From NCBI GenBank assembly GCA_964448135.1, contig CAYUVH010000065.1, forward strand, positions 1 through 56,099: a stretch of 56,099 nt of DNA, in the 5' to 3' direction. The position numbers and the translations under genes were made by a program. This document shows, in pieces, positions 54,286 through 56,099 of this stretch. This DNA is from CAYUVH01 sp964448135. GTDB lineage: Bacteria; Verrucomicrobiota; Verrucomicrobiia; Limisphaerales; UBA8199. The notes below the pieces were generated by a model. It was not told where the DNA came from, did no database searches, and saw nothing but the letters and a program-made list of their open reading frames with translations. Numbering within the stretch: the first letter of the stretch is position 1; every line of letters starts with the position of its first letter.

Positions 54286-56088
54286 CTATGGCAACCGTAC
54301 GCTTACCCGATAAAATGCCGGACTACCAATAGGCGGATCGGTGTCCGTAAATCCTGTGGATCCGGAGAGTCCAGGAACATTCGATCGCAATGCGGAGAAG
54401 GCAGATGGTCCGTTTGTTCCCGTGGCGCGCTCAAGAGAATACACGCGATTTGAGACACTGCTCCACGTCAGCGTAACGCCGGCGGCGGTAATCGCAGGCA
54501 TTTCCATTCGCAGCACGGACGAAGCGTCAATGGGGATGGTTCCGGCCTGCCATTCCTGCCAGTTGCTCATGCCGTCGGAATCAGAGTCCGTTCCGTCAAC
54601 CGATCCATCGGTCGGCAGGCTATACTGTTGCAGCCACGCATATGAAATAATGGATGCCGGGGTCTGGAATTCATACGGGCCGACATCCACCGTCCCGCCG
54701 GCTATGCGCGTGGCACCATCCATGTCCACGCTGTTGGTGACATGCAAGTTGCTGCCGCTGTTGACGCAGGGGGAATTGGATTGGAGGCGCAAGTCGGCGC
54801 CGAGGTAGTCCATGAAAAGCGGTTCGTTTGTGAAGTTGGCGTCGCCGGCCGGAAGTGGAATTGTGCAGCAGTGGTCAAGGGCCGGGGACGTGAAGCTCGA
54901 GAAATCGTAATTCGATCCGTTGGGCGCGGAATTGTAATAAACCACGCAATTGTGCAGCACCCCAACATATATGCCGCCACCATCATGGCTGGATGTATTG
55001 CCTGCGATAGCGCAATTATTCAATGTGCCGCCCAACGCTCCTCCACCCTGAGCCCGAGCGTTCGGGGCGACAGTTTTGGCGCTGTTCCCAATGATGGTGC
55101 AGTTGTTTAAATTACAAATGCGCACACCGCCGCCCCCTGTTGCGGTGTTGTTCCTGATGATGCAGTTATCCAAGGTTGAATCGTAAGCCCCGCCGCCCCA
55201 GATAGCGGCGAAATTTCCCTGCAGGTTGCACCGATCGAGCACGCAGCGATTGACGCCACCACCGTGATAGGCCGAGTTGTAACCAACGGTGCAATTGCTC
55301 AGTGTGCAATCACTGGCACCTCCTCCGTAGTTGCCAGATGGGTTGGGTGGAAAGGCGTTAACGGTGACCACATTGCTGACCAACGTGGAATTGTTCAGCG
55401 TGCAGAACCGCGCGCCGCCACCAATCGCGTAAGCCGAGTTGCCAGCCACCAGGCAATTGTCCAGGACTCCTCCGTACACCCCGCCCGCCTCGGATTGCGC
55501 GGCGTTGCCCGCAATAATGCAATTCGAGAGAAAGGCCGTGCCGGTGGGCAGGCAAAGCACGCCGCCTCCATAGTAAGCGGAAACGGGGAGTAGACCAAAA
55601 CCAGGCCTGGTGGTGGCGCCATTGGTCAAGGTGAAACCTGACAATACCGCACCATTGGTGAGGTAAGCGCAACGGATGGAAGTGGCACCATACGGAGTCC
55701 CGGCTTCCTGATTACCTTTGATGATCGTGTCTTGGGGGCCGTTGAGGCTTTGTATGGCGATCGCTTTGGTGATCGCCACGCGGTTCGAACCATTGAGGTA
55801 GCGGGCGCCCGAGTCGTAAACACCATTGGTCACCCATATCTGGTCACCGACATTGGCAGCGTCGATGGCGTCCTGAATGTTCGTGGCGGCAGTGGCCCAG
55901 TTGGTGTAGGGCGGCGTGGGTGCGGAACTATCGAGGCTTACAAAGTGGGTCGTGGCAAATAAATTAGCAGCACCGAGCAGAATGCAGCCGAGGAAAACCG
56001 GGAATCTCGCAAGCACCCTTGAGTCACCCAAAACACCCGACCGCAGGCACGCAATGACATGCTTTCCAAGTCCGACCAGGCGGAACAC
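54286..56088 (-). CDS. secreted beta-helix/choice-of-anchor Q-type protein
   Basis: About 600 residues; the frame stays open to the window edge, so the true start may lie outside or at a GTG (56088) or an internal GTG near the signal-like segment FPVFLGCILLGAANLF. A signal peptide is likely. The core (about 60-420) is a parallel beta-helix of the polymorphic/Omp type, with repeats such as LNNCTIIGNSA and LDNCIIRNNTATGGGG. A choice-of-anchor Q-like end includes DMDGATRIAGGTVDVGPYEF. Then calcium-binding type DSDSDGMSNWQEW and a C-terminal about 60-residue module ending FYRVSVRLP, similar to that of 40292-43480. It is probably surface-exposed. Confidence 0.82.
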   Translation of the reverse strand: MFRLVGLGKHVIACLRSGVLGDSRVLARFPVFLGCILLGAANLFATTHFVSLDSSAPTPPYTNWATAATNIQDAIDAANVGDQIWVTNGVYDSGARYLNGSNRVAITKAIAIQSLNGPQDTIIKGNQEAGTPYGATSIRCAYLTNGAVLSGFTLTNGATTRPGFGLLPVSAYYGGGVLCLPTGTAFLSNCIIAGNAAQSEAGGVYGGVLDNCLVAGNSAYAIGGGARFCTLNNSTLVSNVVTVNAFPPNPSGNYGGGASDCTLSNCTVGYNSAYHGGGVNRCVLDRCNLQGNFAAIWGGGAYDSTLDNCIIRNNTATGGGGVRICNLNNCTIIGNSAKTVAPNARAQGGGALGGTLNNCAIAGNTSSHDGGGIYVGVLHNCVVYYNSAPNGSNYDFSSFTSPALDHCCTIPLPAGDANFTNEPLFMDYLGADLRLQSNSPCVNSGSNLHVTNSVDMDGATRIAGGTVDVGPYEFQTPASIISYAWLQQYSLPTDGSVDGTDSDSDGMSNWQEWQAGTIPIDASSVLRMEMPAITAAGVTLTWSSVSNRVYSLERATGTNGPSAFSALRSNVPGLSGSTGFTDTDPPIGSPAFYRVSVRLP

Positions 56089-56099
56089 CGGAACCCGGA

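Overview
The window looks like a chromosomal segment of a high-GC member of the Verrucomicrobiota (Pedosphaera/Limisphaerales-like). This is inferred from gene content, not from a marker gene; no rRNA or tRNA was found. The supporting families are two H-X9-DG pseudopilins, a cytochrome-type DUF1549/DUF1553 protein paired with a DUF1501 protein, formylglycine sulfatases, large secreted LamG and beta-helix proteins, ECF sigma factors leading membrane-protein operons, and many palindromic or word-like intergenic repeats.

Layout. 1-5.5 kb: an ECF sigma factor, a small membrane protein and a 1461-residue DUF2723 glycosyltransferase-like protein form one minus-strand operon. 5.5-9.1 kb: a repeat-rich gap, two orphan pseudopilins and ruvB. 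9.3-13.1 kb: an unusual membrane pyrophosphatase (hppA), a DUF4412-like secreted protein and a small Cys-rich secreted protein ending in a strong terminator. 13.2-19.9 kb: an O-antigen ligase-like protein with TPRs, two small unknowns, and a FecR-domain protein followed by a CHASE2-adenylate cyclase. 19.9-24.8 kb (minus): a fused sugar nucleotidyltransferase/galactokinase-type kinase and a two-gene polar amino acid ABC transporter whose binding protein and permease are fused. 25.0-30.3 kb: zwf, a possible structured RNA, accA-manA with no gap between them, and an SQR-like flavoprotein. 30.3-36.0 kb (minus): a Gfo/Idh/MocA dehydrogenase with an M20 peptidase, then a second ECF sigma/anti-sigma/membrane protein operon. 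36.1-40.2 kb: two sulfatases and a DUF1343 (NamZ-like) hydrolase, tightly coupled. 40.3-48.2 kb: a LamG/Ig/BACON-like secreted protein and the PSD1-DUF1501 pair. 48.4-49.1 kb: an unknown protein.

49.5-54.3 kb (minus) is the most accessory-looking part. An HNH endonuclease gene, a truncated ORF6N (phage-type) gene and a 1253-residue STAND-type NTPase lie in a row. The NTPase carries an N-terminal Mrr-like PD-(D/E)xK nuclease motif and a long helical C-terminus, which is the plan of Avs-type antiphage proteins. This is the best candidate for a new system here. The window ends in a secreted beta-helix protein whose start is near or beyond the edge.

Nearly every longer intergenic gap carries a different short palindromic or periodic repeat family. 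The zwf-accA gap carries a conserved-looking fold with pseudoknot topology ahead of a perfect hairpin.
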